Part shown: piece by piece, positions 22,740-32,496 of the stretch
Layout: each line of letters opens with the position of its first letter
Position numbering within the stretch: position 1 is the first letter of the stretch
Assembly (NCBI GenBank): GCA_009778655.1
Contig: WRFZ01000173.1
Coordinates: 1 to 47,712 of the forward strand
Length of the DNA: 47,712 bases
Direction: 5' to 3'
Source: Candidatus Azobacteroides sp.
Lineage (GTDB): Bacteria > Bacteroidota > Bacteroidia > Bacteroidales > Azobacteroidaceae
The notes under the pieces: model-generated
What the model was told of the DNA's origin: nothing
The model's database searches: none
Seen by the model: the letters and a program-made list of their open reading frames with translations, nothing else
Position numbers and translations under genes: made by a program

Positions 22740-24530
22740 ATGATAAACAATCTGAAATTAAAAAAATGGGTACAGGAATGGGCCGATTGGTTCCAGCCTG
22801 AAAGCGTGTATTGGTGCAACGGCTCGGAAGCCGAAAACCAACGTCTCTTGGATGAAATGGTAGCTTGTGGGATGGGCGTGAAGCTGAATGAAGCCAAACG
22901 TCCCAATTCATACTATTTCCAATCAGACCCCAGCGATGTAGCCCGCGTGGAAGATCGTACTTTTATTTGTTCAAAGACAAAAGAAGGAGCCGGTCCCACC
23001 AATAACTGGGCTGATCCTGCCGAAATGAAACAAACGATGCGCGAACTGTATAAAGGTTGTATGAAAGGCCGTACCATGTACGTAATTCCTTTCAGCATGG
23101 GTCCGCTCGGTTCGAACATTGCTCACATCGGCGTAGAAATCACCGACTCTCCTTATGTGGTCGCCAACATGCGCATTATGACTCGCATGGGAGATAAAGT
23201 ACTGGATATACTGGGTGAAACCGGTGATTTTGTACCTTGCGTACACTCGATAGGCGCTCCCTTGGCTCCGGGACAAAAAGATGTCAAATGGCCTTGCGCC
23301 CCTATCGAAAAGAAATATATTACGCACTTCCCGGAAACCCACGAAATTTGGTCGTACGGTTCGGGTTACGGCGGAAACGCCCTGTTGGGTAAGAAATGTC
23401 TTGCATTGCGCATCGCTTCGATAATGGCCAAAGAACAAGGCTGGATGGCTGAACACATGCTGATTATGGGCCTCACCAATCCGAAAGGCGAAAAGAAATA
23501 CATTGCCGCCGCTTTCCCCAGCGCTTGCGGAAAAACCAATCTCGCCATGTTGATTCCGACCCTTCCGGGTTGGAAAGTAGAATGTGTGGGCGACGACATC
23601 GCTTGGATGAAATTCGGTGCAGACGGTCAATTGTATGCCATCAATCCGGAAGCCGGATTCTTTGGCGTAGCTCCTTTCACCTCGATGGAAACCAACCCCA
23701 ATGCCATGTTGAGCTGCCGCGCTAACACGATTTTCACCAATGTGGGCTTGACCCCCGACGGAGATGTGTGGTGGGAAGGTATCGGTACCGAATGTCCTCC
23801 GGGAACCCTCAATTGGAAAAACAAAGTATACGATCCCGCATCGGGCGAACCTTGCGCTCATCCGAATGCACGTTTCACCGCTCCGGCATGCCAATGTCCT
23901 GCGATTGACAAAGATTGGGAAAACCCGGTAGGCGTGCCTATTTCGGCATTCCTCTTCGGCGGTCGCCGTCCGAATACGGTTCCCCTCGTACACGAATCCA
24001 AGAGTTGGAATCACGGCGTATTCATGGGTTCTGTTGCTGGTTCGGAAGTTACGGCTGCCGCTATCGGCTTGAAAGCCGGCGTTCGCCGCGACCCGTTCGC
24101 CATGCTTCCGTTCTGCGGTTACAACATGGGCGACTATTTCGGTCACTGGATCAATATCGGTAAACGCGCCGGGGCTAAGTTACCTAAGATTTTCTATGTT
24201 AACTGGTTCCGTAAAGACGAAAACGGAAAATTCTTGTGGCCGGGCTACGGTGAAAACAGCCGTGTATTGGCCTATATTTTCGATCGTTGCGACGGTAAAG
24301 GAGAATCGGTAGATACTCCAATCGGTAAGGTTCCTGCCGTCAAGTCAATTAACATTAAAGGTTTGGCCGGTATGGACGAAGCCAAAATGGCTAAAGTACT
24401 TGCAGTCTCGAACGACGAATGGAAAGCGGAAGTGGCATTGATCGAAGAACATTATGCTCGCTTCGGCAGCCATCTCCCGAAAGAACTGAGCGCCGAACTT
24501 GCCGGACTCAAGGAGCGTCTCGGAATGTAA
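22740..24530 (+). CDS. pckG: Phosphoenolpyruvate carboxykinase, GTP type
   Basis: PckG interconverts oxaloacetate and PEP using GTP/GDP. In fermentative Bacteroidales it probably runs toward CO2 fixation. The 596-residue length matches the GTP family rather than the roughly 540-residue ATP family. Signatures include [20 protein letters not shown], the PEPCK P-loop [14 protein letters not shown] (about 257-270), [10 protein letters not shown] with the metal and kinase-2 aspartates, and [17 protein letters not shown]. Its codons are richer in G and C than its neighbours (31 of 60 bases at 23761), as expected for a highly expressed gene. It has its own promoter box and terminator, so it is probably a single-gene unit. 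Confidence 0.95.
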   Translation: MINNLKLKKWVQEWADWFQPESVYWCNGSEAENQRLLDEMVACGMGVKLNEAKRPNSYYFQSDPSDVARVEDRTFICSKTKEGAGPTNNWADPAEMKQTMRELYKGCMKGRTMYVIPFSMGPLGSNIAHIGVEITDSPYVVANMRIMTRMGDKVLDILGETGDFVPCVHSIGAPLAPGQKDVKWPCAPIEKKYITHFPETHEIWSYGSGYGGNALLGKKCLALRIASIMAKEQGWMAEHMLIMGLTNPKGEKKYIAAAFPSACGKTNLAMLIPTLPGWKVECVGDDIAWMKFGADGQLYAINPEAGFFGVAPFTSMETNPNAMLSCRANTIFTNVGLTPDGDVWWEGIGTECPPGTLNWKNKVYDPASGEPCAHPNARFTAPACQCPAIDKDWENPVGVPISAFLFGGRRPNTVPLVHESKSWNHGVFMGSVAGSEVTAAAIGLKAGVRRDPFAMLPFCGYNMGDYFGHWINIGKRAGAKLPKIFYVNWFRKDENGKFLWPGYGENSRVLAYIFDRCDGKGESVDTPIGKVPAVKSINIKGLAGMDEAKMAKVLAVSNDEWKAEVALIEEHYARFGSHLPKELSAELAGLKERLGM

Positions 24531-24547
24531 TTCCAAACGCAATAAAT

Positions 24548-24588
24548 AAAAAAGAGGGTGTGTCAAAAGCGGCGCACCCTCTTTTTTT
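24548..24588. terminator. Bidirectional terminator between pckG and the catalase gene
   Basis: AAAAAAGAGGGTG (24548-24560) pairs with CACCCTCTTTTTT (24575-24587), with further pairing inside. The run of A on one side and T on the other gives a U-tract to both converging transcripts. Confidence 0.85.
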
Positions 24589-24603
24589 ACAGTTCAAAAC
24601 GCA

Positions 24604-26070
24604 TCAACAAGTTGATGAAAGCGCATCTTTCAACGAAATACCCAACGCTTTAGCGACACCTTCGCCGTAAGCGGGATCGGCTTTGTAGCAATTCTTCGTA
24701 TGACGTTGTTTGACGAACAATTCGGAATCACCCATTGCACGGGCCGTATTTTCGAAGAGTACCTGTTGTTGCTTCGGCGACATCAGACGGAACAAGTCGC
24801 CCGGCTGGCTGTAGTAATTTTCGTCGTACTCCCGTTCGTTATAATTGTATGCCTCTCCATGCAATTTCAGCGGCGGTTCTTTAGTTTCGGGCGAGTCCTG
24901 CCATTCTCCGTAACTGTTGGGTTCATACCCCAAAGTCGAACCGTTGTTCCCGTCCGCACGCATCATTCCGTCGCGGTGATAAGCATGAACCGGACAACGC
25001 GGACTGTTTACGGGAATATGCATGTGGTTTACGCCCAGACGATATCGCTGAGCATCTCCGTAAGAAAACAATCGTCCCTGTAACATCTTATCGGGCGAAA
25101 AGCCGATACCGTCAACTATATTCATCGGATCGAAAGCCGCTTGTTCCACTTCCGCAAAATAATTTTCGGGATTCTTGTTGAGTTCCAAAATTCCCACGTC
25201 AATCAACGGAAATTCTTTATGCGACCAGACTTTGGTCAAATCAAACGGATTGATTCGGTAGTTGTTTGCCTGTTCCTCGGTCATCAATTGTATTTTAAAT
25301 TCCCAGCGGGGAAAATCACCTTTTTCAATGGAATTGTACAAATCCCGTTGATGAGATTCCCTGTCTTTGGCAATGATGGCTTCCGCTTCTTGGTCGGTAA
25401 GATTTTTTATTCCTTGTAAGGTTACCAGATGAAATTTCACCCATGTTCTGACATTGTCTTTATTGATGAAACTATACGTGTGGCTCCCGAATCCGTGCAT
25501 GTGACGGTAGGAATAAGGAATACCCCGATCGCTCATCGTAATGGTCACTTGATGCAAAGCTTCCGGCAAAAGCGTCCAGAAATCCCAGTTACTGTTTGCA
25601 CTGTGGAGATTGGTTCGCGGATCGCGTTTAACGACATGATTCAAATCGGGAAACTTGAGCGGATCACGCAGAAAGAACACAGGCGTGTTGTTGCCAACCA
25701 AATCCCAATTACCCGCATCGGTATAAAACTTGATGGCAAAACCTCGAATATCACGTTCCGCATCGGCGGCGCCGCGTTCGCCGGCTACCGTTGAAAAGCG
25801 GACAAAACAATCGGTTTTTTTACCGACTTTTGCAAAAATAGAGGCACGAGTATATTTTGTTATATCGTGTGTTATGGTAAACGTTCCGTATGCGCCGGAA
25901 CCTTTGGCATGCATACGCCGTTCGGGGATTACTTCTCTGTCGAAGTGAGCCAGCTTTTCCAAAAACCAAGGGTCTTGTAAAAGCATCGGGCCGGGTTGCC
26001 CCGCTGTTTGCACATTCTGGTTATCCGAAACCGGACGACCGGAAGCTGTTGTCATTTTTTTCTTTTCCAT
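24604..26070 (-). CDS. katA: Monofunctional haem catalase
   Basis: From the ATG at 26070 the protein has 488 residues, the size of small-subunit catalases. It shows the distal-side motif [20 protein letters not shown] with the catalytic histidine, [19 protein letters not shown], then [12 protein letters not shown]. The haem-ligand motif [14 protein letters not shown] carries the tyrosine ligand. No signal peptide is visible once the start is set at MEKKKMT; a longer ORF from 26139 adds unmatched residues. It disproportionates hydrogen peroxide in the cytoplasm. A short inverted repeat at 26105-26123 upstream could be a redox-regulator site. Confidence 0.95.
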   Translation of the reverse strand: MEKKKMTTASGRPVSDNQNVQTAGQPGPMLLQDPWFLEKLAHFDREVIPERRMHAKGSGAYGTFTITHDITKYTRASIFAKVGKKTDCFVRFSTVAGERGAADAERDIRGFAIKFYTDAGNWDLVGNNTPVFFLRDPLKFPDLNHVVKRDPRTNLHSANSNWDFWTLLPEALHQVTITMSDRGIPYSYRHMHGFGSHTYSFINKDNVRTWVKFHLVTLQGIKNLTDQEAEAIIAKDRESHQRDLYNSIEKGDFPRWEFKIQLMTEEQANNYRINPFDLTKVWSHKEFPLIDVGILELNKNPENYFAEVEQAAFDPMNIVDGIGFSPDKMLQGRLFSYGDAQRYRLGVNHMHIPVNSPRCPVHAYHRDGMMRADGNNGSTLGYEPNSYGEWQDSPETKEPPLKLHGEAYNYNEREYDENYYSQPGDLFRLMSPKQQQVLFENTARAMGDSELFVKQRHTKNCYKADPAYGEGVAKALGISLKDALSSTC

Positions 26071-26104
26071 CGCTAATTCATTTTTTATTGTTAACTGTAA
26101 TTTG

Positions 26105-26123
26105 TATCGAAATTTTTTCGATA
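26105..26123. promoter_or_regulatory. Inverted repeat upstream of the catalase gene
   Basis: TATCGAAA and its exact inverse TTTCGATA are separated by TTT, 35-53 bases upstream of the catalase start. Place and symmetry fit an oxidative-stress regulator site, but the spacing is not an obvious OxyR match. Confidence 0.35.
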
Positions 26124-26189
26124 GCGTCTGAGTATTCAAATGATTTGTCTTTCAAAACCATGTTATAAAATTTATTCGTTGCAAGAAGG

Positions 26190-27983
26190 TCAGAAAATTA
26201 CCTTTACCGTTCCTTGCTCTGTCCATACGATATACATACCCTGCGGCATATTTAGTTCAGCTGTTGTTATGCCGCTCGCAGCGATGCCTTGATGCACGAG
26301 TATGCCTGTTGCGGTATATACCCGCCACGGTTTGCCTTCGGCGATGCCCGTAATGTGCAGCCCGGTACCGTCTATCCACGCTTTCAGCGAGTTGTCGGAC
26401 TGTATTTTTGGAATGGATGTAAATCCGTTTTTCCCTTCAATTCCACCAAATGCTCGGTCAACGTAAAAGTTTACCAACAGGTCGGGCATCTCTACATAAA
26501 GAAGCAAATTTGTCGCATCGGCGGGAATCGTGTAACCGGAGTTTAAAAGTTCTGTCCATTCTCCTTTTACAGCCGGAGCTTCCGCTACTCCTGCGTAGTA
26601 AGTTGCAGTTCCGACATTATATTGCAGCGTAAGTTTAAAATCGCCTTCTGCGGCGCCATCCGGATACATCGCCATCACACCAAAGCTGTAACTGTTACCC
26701 GGAATAAACGCTTTGCTATTTAATGCGAGCGCCGTACCGTTCCAGTTCGCTGTACGTCCGCTGACAAAAATTGATTTTGTCCCCTCATAAGCATAATCAG
26801 AGGTATTGACAACGTTTGTATTACCCCTGCTTGTCCAAGACTGCGTCGTTCCGTCTTCAAATGTATTGTAATAATAATATCCGTTCGCATCCGGCTCTAC
26901 TTCGGGCGGCGGCGGAGGATAAATTCCGCTTGCAAGAAAGTAAAGCTCGTCATAAGCGGGTTTTCTGTCGCCGTTTGAATCAAAAAGAACCGGATATCTA
27001 TCGCTGCGCCAAGACTGATTGTCTTGAATACCCCATACAACGAAAGCCGTAACGTTATCTTTGTATTCCAGAACTTTCTCCATAATATCTCTGTATTTCT
27101 GTCCTTGAGCGACAAAATCACCCGTACTTGTGGTGATGTCCATTTCCGTAATTTGAATCTCAAGTCCGGTAGATGCGAACCTTGCTACTGCCTGTCCATA
27201 AAGATTAGCGTCGGGATACCCCATGTCTAAATGAGATTGCATACCTATTCCGTCAATAAGGTTTTCTGCTTTGAGTTTCATTGCCAAATTATATATATCG
27301 TTAGTTTTATCTGGCATATACTCATTGTAGTCATTATAAAAAAGTTTACATCCGGTAGGAGCGTACTTTCTTGCATACGTGAATGCGTTTACAATAAATT
27401 GGTCATCGCCGTAAATTAGCGTCCATGGGGATTGTCCGGAAGCGGTACCGGCTTCGCGCAAGCCGCCGCCGTTATTTTTAAAAGCTTCATTAACGACATC
27501 ATAAGCATAAAGCTTTAAATTCGGAAAATCGTTTTTGATGAGGGCGAACATATTCTTTATATAACTTTCCATGCGTTTGTTCATCGTTGGCACATCAACT
27601 AAATCGCCGCCGTCGTTTCTGAAAAACCATGCCGGCGTTTGATTGTGCCACACTAAAGTATGACCGCGCAACGGAATGTTGTTGTCTTCGCAGAATTGGA
27701 GAATCCGTCTCGCTCCCGCGCTTAACTGAACCTTGATATCTTCATCGGAAGAGCCGCTTTGAACCATCGTTTGATCGGGTTTAAGTTCATTTTCAGGGGT
27801 AATGCTGTTAAACTCCCTGAGTACTAAATCCTTCATCTTTTGGTCATTTGAAGTACTACTGTTCAGAATATTGCCGAATTTAAAATCCGTATAAACATCC
27901 TTGAGTCCCTGCACTTCGTCTTGAGCGAAAGCAGGCATAATGCCTACAACCGAGGCTATCAAAAAAAGTTTGTATATTTTCAT
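26190..27983 (-). CDS. GH10 endo-1,4-beta-xylanase with CBM and T9SS-like tail
   Basis: This 597-residue secreted protein has a signal peptide (MKIYKLFLIASVVGIMPAFA). A GH10 barrel spans about 25-355: NSITPENELKPD, LRGHTLVWHNQTP, DVVNEAF with acid/base E166, and IQITEMDI with nucleophile E280, then FVVWGIQDNQSW. After a PPPPPEVEP linker, residues about 370-513 (YYNTFEDGTTQSWTSRG onward) look like a CBM4/9/22-type carbohydrate-binding module. Residues 530-597 form a T9SS-like tail (VYTATGILVHQG, MPQGMYIVWTEQGTVKVIF). It hydrolyses xylan outside the cell or at its surface. It is not in a Sus-type locus and has its own promoter box at 28059-28066. Confidence 0.93.
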   Translation of the reverse strand: MKIYKLFLIASVVGIMPAFAQDEVQGLKDVYTDFKFGNILNSSTSNDQKMKDLVLREFNSITPENELKPDQTMVQSGSSDEDIKVQLSAGARRILQFCEDNNIPLRGHTLVWHNQTPAWFFRNDGGDLVDVPTMNKRMESYIKNMFALIKNDFPNLKLYAYDVVNEAFKNNGGGLREAGTASGQSPWTLIYGDDQFIVNAFTYARKYAPTGCKLFYNDYNEYMPDKTNDIYNLAMKLKAENLIDGIGMQSHLDMGYPDANLYGQAVARFASTGLEIQITEMDITTSTGDFVAQGQKYRDIMEKVLEYKDNVTAFVVWGIQDNQSWRSDRYPVLFDSNGDRKPAYDELYFLASGIYPPPPPEVEPDANGYYYYNTFEDGTTQSWTSRGNTNVVNTSDYAYEGTKSIFVSGRTANWNGTALALNSKAFIPGNSYSFGVMAMYPDGAAEGDFKLTLQYNVGTATYYAGVAEAPAVKGEWTELLNSGYTIPADATNLLLYVEMPDLLVNFYVDRAFGGIEGKNGFTSIPKIQSDNSLKAWIDGTGLHITGIAEGKPWRVYTATGILVHQGIAASGITTAELNMPQGMYIVWTEQGTVKVIF

Positions 27984-28058
27984 AATTTAACTATTTAATA
28001 AATAAAGGGTATTCCAGTATAAAATTAAGTAAATTCATATAATTAAATAACTTTATGG

Positions 28059-28066
28059 CAAAGATA
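28059..28066 (-). promoter_or_regulatory. -7 promoter box for the xylanase gene
   Basis: The minus strand reads TATCTTTG, an exact TAnnTTTG match, with a leader of about 70 bases to the ATG at 27983. Confidence 0.5.
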
Positions 28067-28142
28067 ATCATTTTAGATGAAATATACGATAATCATAAAA
28101 TCAAAAATATTCTTACGCAAAGTTAACGCTAATAATTTCTAT

Positions 28143-29408
28143 TTACAACTCGACGTCCCAAATCCCGCAGGCACGTTCCAACTCAATCAACGAAACCATG
28201 CTGTTATACAAGGTTTCGCAATAATTCCGATAAATGTCGTTATACGTTCGTCGGGCATTTAACACATCGAGTAAAGTCGTTTCGCCGCGTTGATAGCCGT
28301 ATGTTTTGTTTCTCAAAATCGTTTCCGCATCCGATAACAGTTTTGCCCGAAACTGCTCTACTTGAAGACATGCCGACACATAATTGTGGTAGGCTTGTAT
28401 TACTTCTTTGCTGATTTGCATTTCTACCGCATCATAAACGACTTCGCTCTGTTTAACGGCATATTGCGCTGCCTTTATCTCTCCCTTGTTGGAATTGGAA
28501 AATTTCAAAGGGATGGATATTCCGGCAGTTACTCCCGTGAACGCAGGAGCCGGAGCTATTTCATTTTTAACTATCGTGTTATGTGTTGCTCCGATGGTAA
28601 GTCCCAAGTCTATTGCCCGATTGGCGCGCGCCAATTGAAGTGTTTTAGCCGAAACATCTTTCGACAATAAAGCGGCTTGTAAATCGGCACGGTTATTTTG
28701 AGCCTCAATTATCAGCGACGACAAGTTATACTCATGCTTGGAATAGGTCAATTCTCCGGAAACGGAATCAATATCGGTAAAATTCTTATCCCCTTGATAC
28801 ACGGATAACTCGACCATTGCATTTTTGTAATCGGCACGATTTTGTTCCAATTCATTCCACATACTGTTTGCTTCCAGTTTCGATTGCATGGCATCCGTTT
28901 CCGTAATCTCTCCCAATTTAAACCGAATACTGTCGGCGTCGGCCAAGCGTTTCATCTGGTAATAGGAAGAAGCGGAAATATCAAGCAATTGCTTTTGTTT
29001 CAATACATCCGAATATTGAATCACGGCATCTGCCCGAAGATTCCGAAAGAAATCTTCGAGTTGAGCGTCGGCCAGCGCTTTTTGACTTTGAGCCAATCGG
29101 ATTCGCGCTTTTCGTTTACCTCCCAGCTCCAACGTATAATCCAAAGCGGCATCGAAACTATACCCCATTTTCAATGTCTCTTGTTGGTTGTCGGTAGCAG
29201 AGAGCGAGAGTTCGGGATCGGGGAAAACCTTCGCCGCCTGAATATCGGCATCGGCTATATCCACATTGTATTTTTCGACCAAATACCGGATATTATTATT
29301 TTTAACATTGTTAAGATACTCCCGGAAAGTGATCGTTTGCGAATATCCCGAAAGGCAACATGCAAATGCAAAAAGCAGAAGGGAATATTGAAAGATTGAC
29401 TTTTTCAT
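28143..29408 (-). CDS. CusC/CzcC-type outer membrane efflux protein
   Basis: This 421-residue TolC-family protein has a signal peptide (MKKSIFQYSLLLFAFACCLS) and two repeated helical halves typical of outer-membrane efflux ducts. Landmarks are AAKVFPDPELSLSATDN, LDYTLELGGKRKARI and GISIPLKFSNSNKGEIK, then KTYGYQRGETTLLDVLNARR near the end. The ELGGKR and GEIxxAQ features are typical of the heavy-metal CzcC/CusC branch. It is the last gene of a four-gene metal efflux operon, 14 bases downstream of the RND pump, and would form its outer channel. Confidence 0.9.
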   Translation of the reverse strand: MKKSIFQYSLLLFAFACCLSGYSQTITFREYLNNVKNNNIRYLVEKYNVDIADADIQAAKVFPDPELSLSATDNQQETLKMGYSFDAALDYTLELGGKRKARIRLAQSQKALADAQLEDFFRNLRADAVIQYSDVLKQKQLLDISASSYYQMKRLADADSIRFKLGEITETDAMQSKLEANSMWNELEQNRADYKNAMVELSVYQGDKNFTDIDSVSGELTYSKHEYNLSSLIIEAQNNRADLQAALLSKDVSAKTLQLARANRAIDLGLTIGATHNTIVKNEIAPAPAFTGVTAGISIPLKFSNSNKGEIKAAQYAVKQSEVVYDAVEMQISKEVIQAYHNYVSACLQVEQFRAKLLSDAETILRNKTYGYQRGETTLLDVLNARRTYNDIYRNYCETLYNSMVSLIELERACGIWDVEL

Positions 29409-29422
29409 TGTATTTCTGTTTT

Positions 29423-32400
29423 TTATTTTTCAAATCGTTTTTCCATCATATAATAGAGCGCCGGAAGCACATACAGGGTGATAATTGTCGCAAATAAAAG
29501 TCCATAGACAATTACGGTCGCTAACGGACGCTGTACGTCCGAACCGATTCCGGTAGAAACAGATGCAGGCAATAATCCCAAAACAGCTACCGATGCCGTC
29601 ATTAATACCGGACGCAAACGATGGCTTGCCCCGGCGACTACAGCATCTTTTAGCGCATTTCCCCGTTCACGCAAATTATTGATATGAGTAATCATAATTA
29701 CGCCATTCTGAATGATTAATCCGAATAAAGCGATAAACCCGACGGCAGACGACACATTGAAAGTCATTCCCCGTAAGTATAATGCCAACACGCCTCCAAG
29801 CAGAGCAAAAGGTAAGAGAGCAATCAACAAACCGGCTTGACGGAATTTTCCGAAAGCAAAAAACAGAAAGAGAAACATCGCTGCCAATACGATGGGAACT
29901 ACCACTGCAAGACGCTTGTAGGCTCGTTGTTGATTCTCAAACTGTCCTTCCCATTGAATTTGATAATTGGTATGATCGTATTTTACTTGCGCGTTTATCT
30001 TCTTTTTAACTTCCGTAAGAAATGAGCTTAAATCGCGCCCGCGTAAATTCACGCGCACGGTCATGTGCCGCCTGTTCATTTCCCGCGTAATGGTGCTGGC
30101 TCCCAAATCGGTTTTTATTTCCGTTACAGCTGACAAGGGTATTTTTGCTCCCGAACCGGAAGTAAGCATCAACATCCCTATCTTTTCGGGCGTATCGCGC
30201 GATTCTTCGTTGTAACGGCAAGTTACATCGTAAGATTTATTGCCGATAAACACTTGTGAAACCGCTTTTCCTCCGATGGCTACCTCAATCAGTTCCGCCA
30301 CGTCAGATACATTCAATCCGTATTGCGCAATTTTGTCCCGGTCGGCAATAACTTGTAATTGCGGGAGGGGCGGCTCTTGATCAATAGTCACATCGGCAGA
30401 ACCTTGGGTACTTTGGATGATGCTTTCCACCTGCTCCGCAATGCGGCGCGCTTCGTGCATATCTTCTCCGAAAATTTTGACCGCCAAATCGCTGTGCGCT
30501 CCGGAAATCTGGTCCATCACCATATCTATAATCGGTTGTGAAAAACCGACGTCGTAACCCGGCATCTTGGCGATGGTATCCGCCATATCGTTAATCAAAT
30601 CCTTTTTCCTCCGGCCCCGTTTCCATTCGCCGTAAGGTTTCAGTCCGACAGCACATTCGATGTGAGAAGTCGAAAACGGGTCAACCCCTTCGTCGTCACG
30701 TCCGGTCTGCGTCATCACATACGTTACCTCGTCGAATTGCTTCAATTTGTCCCGAAACGTTTTACTCATTTCGGAAGCTTTATCCAAAGAGAGTCCCGGA
30801 GGCATTTGCACTTGCAACCAGATTCCACCTTCGTCCAAAACCGGCAGAAAATCTTTTCCGATAAGTATAAATAAAGTAATAACCAAAGCTAATATGCCTC
30901 CCAACGGAACAAATATTCGATGAGGCTTCGCTACAATCCGGCCCGTTTGTTCCTTATAAAGTACGGTTAATTTTTCCATCCATTTATTGCGATAAACCTT
31001 TTGCGGTTTTCGATAAAGGATAAAGGACAAGCCCGGAATTAACAGAAGCGCTACCGACAATGCTCCCAAAAGGGCATATCCGACAGTAAAAGCCATTGGA
31101 GCAAAGAGTTTTTGTTCCACTCGTTCAAAAGCGAAAAGAGGCAGATAGGCAATAATGATGATCGAGGTTCCGAAAAATACCGGTTTACCCACATCCACCA
31201 TTCGTTTGGCGATTGATTTTTCTTCCAAAGGAACTTCCGTATCCTGTTCCCGTTTCCGGAGAACCGATTCCATCATCACAATTGATCCGTCAACCAAAAT
31301 TCCGAAATCAATAGCGCCCAATGATAAAAGATTGGCCGGAATATCGGTTAAATGCATCAAAGTAAATGCAATAAGCAGCGATAGAGGAATAGAAACGGCA
31401 ACGATTAAAGCGCTGCGCCAACTTCCGAGAAAGATGATGAGAACGGTTATCACCAACAACATACCGAAAAAGAGCGTGTGGGAAACCGTGTGAAGCGTAG
31501 TATCCACTAAATTGGTTCGATCCAGAAACGGATAAATTTTTACGCCTTCGGGAAGAACATTGCTGTTCAATTCGTCAACCGTTTCATGGATTCGGTTCAA
31601 TACTTGCGACGGATTTTGATAACGAAGCATTTGCACGATTCCTTCCACTCCGTCGTCAATCGCGTTATCTTTATCCGTAAAACCGAGAATGCCTTTCCGT
31701 TCGAGCGTTCCGTATTTCAACGTTCCCAAATCGTTCAAATAGACAGGAACTCCGTTTACCGTTTTCACTACCACATTCCCCATATCGTTCAAGTCACGAA
31801 TAAGTCCCACGCCCCGAATCACATAACTCAAATCGCCGCGGGTGAGCATACTGCCGCCGGCATTGGAATTATTCCGGTCTATGGATTCGGTAACATCCGA
31901 AAGGGAAATATCATATTTATTCAATTGTTGCGGGTCTATTTCTATTTGGAATTGAGTGGTTATTCCCCCGAAATTACACACGTCGGCAATCCCGCTGATT
32001 TGTTTCAAACGGGGAATAATCACCCATTTATTCAAGTCGGTCAATTCTCGCAGGGAGTGAGTTTTACTTTCAACCACATAGCGATAAATCTCTCCGATGG
32101 GCGAGGTTAGCGGCCCGAGATCCGGTTGAGCGCCATAAGGTAACTCCACATTACTCAACCGTTCTTGAACACGCTGCCGCGCCCAATAATCGTCCGTTCC
32201 CGCTTTAAAAACAAGAATAACCGTTGAGAGTCCGAATGTATTTTTGCTGCGCATCACGGAGAGCGAGGGCAAGCCGCTCAATTCGCGTTCGATAGGAATC
32301 GTAATTTGTTGCTCGATTTCTTCGGCGGCAAGTCCGGGTACTTGGGTTACAACTTGAACGGTAACATCGGCAATATCCGGATAAGCGTCAACAGCCAATT

Positions 32401-32494
32401 GACGCCAAGAATAGATTCCTATTCCCGAAACGATAATAAAAGCAGTCGCTATTAACCAGCGACGACCTAAAAAAACAGCCATCCATTTTTCCAT
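29423..32494 (-). CDS. Heavy-metal efflux RND pump, CusA/CzcA family
   Basis: From the ATG at 32494 this protein has 1023 residues, the family norm. It begins MEKWMAVFLGRRWLIATAFI and shows DAYPDIADVTVQVVTQVPGL and ERELSGLPSLSVMRSKN. The heavy-metal RND proton-relay motif is present: AIDFGILVDGSIVMMES, with the conserved D, D and E. Twelve membrane segments and two large periplasmic loops are apparent. The open frame extends 91 codons upstream, but that part overlaps the preceding gene in another frame. The start lies two bases after the CusB stop. The metal cannot be set from motifs alone; Cu, Ag, Zn, Co or Ni are the usual choices. Confidence 0.95.
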   Translation of the reverse strand: MEKWMAVFLGRRWLIATAFIIVSGIGIYSWRQLAVDAYPDIADVTVQVVTQVPGLAAEEIEQQITIPIERELSGLPSLSVMRSKNTFGLSTVILVFKAGTDDYWARQRVQERLSNVELPYGAQPDLGPLTSPIGEIYRYVVESKTHSLRELTDLNKWVIIPRLKQISGIADVCNFGGITTQFQIEIDPQQLNKYDISLSDVTESIDRNNSNAGGSMLTRGDLSYVIRGVGLIRDLNDMGNVVVKTVNGVPVYLNDLGTLKYGTLERKGILGFTDKDNAIDDGVEGIVQMLRYQNPSQVLNRIHETVDELNSNVLPEGVKIYPFLDRTNLVDTTLHTVSHTLFFGMLLVITVLIIFLGSWRSALIVAVSIPLSLLIAFTLMHLTDIPANLLSLGAIDFGILVDGSIVMMESVLRKREQDTEVPLEEKSIAKRMVDVGKPVFFGTSIIIIAYLPLFAFERVEQKLFAPMAFTVGYALLGALSVALLLIPGLSFILYRKPQKVYRNKWMEKLTVLYKEQTGRIVAKPHRIFVPLGGILALVITLFILIGKDFLPVLDEGGIWLQVQMPPGLSLDKASEMSKTFRDKLKQFDEVTYVMTQTGRDDEGVDPFSTSHIECAVGLKPYGEWKRGRRKKDLINDMADTIAKMPGYDVGFSQPIIDMVMDQISGAHSDLAVKIFGEDMHEARRIAEQVESIIQSTQGSADVTIDQEPPLPQLQVIADRDKIAQYGLNVSDVAELIEVAIGGKAVSQVFIGNKSYDVTCRYNEESRDTPEKIGMLMLTSGSGAKIPLSAVTEIKTDLGASTITREMNRRHMTVRVNLRGRDLSSFLTEVKKKINAQVKYDHTNYQIQWEGQFENQQRAYKRLAVVVPIVLAAMFLFLFFAFGKFRQAGLLIALLPFALLGGVLALYLRGMTFNVSSAVGFIALFGLIIQNGVIMITHINNLRERGNALKDAVVAGASHRLRPVLMTASVAVLGLLPASVSTGIGSDVQRPLATVIVYGLLFATIITLYVLPALYYMMEKRFEK

Positions 32495-32496
32495 AA

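Noticed and set aside
22971-24146. A 391-codon open frame on the minus strand inside pckG
   Set aside because: It is the mirror of a GC-richer, highly biased gene. The translation is rich in His, Arg and Phe with no domain, and pckG itself is certain.
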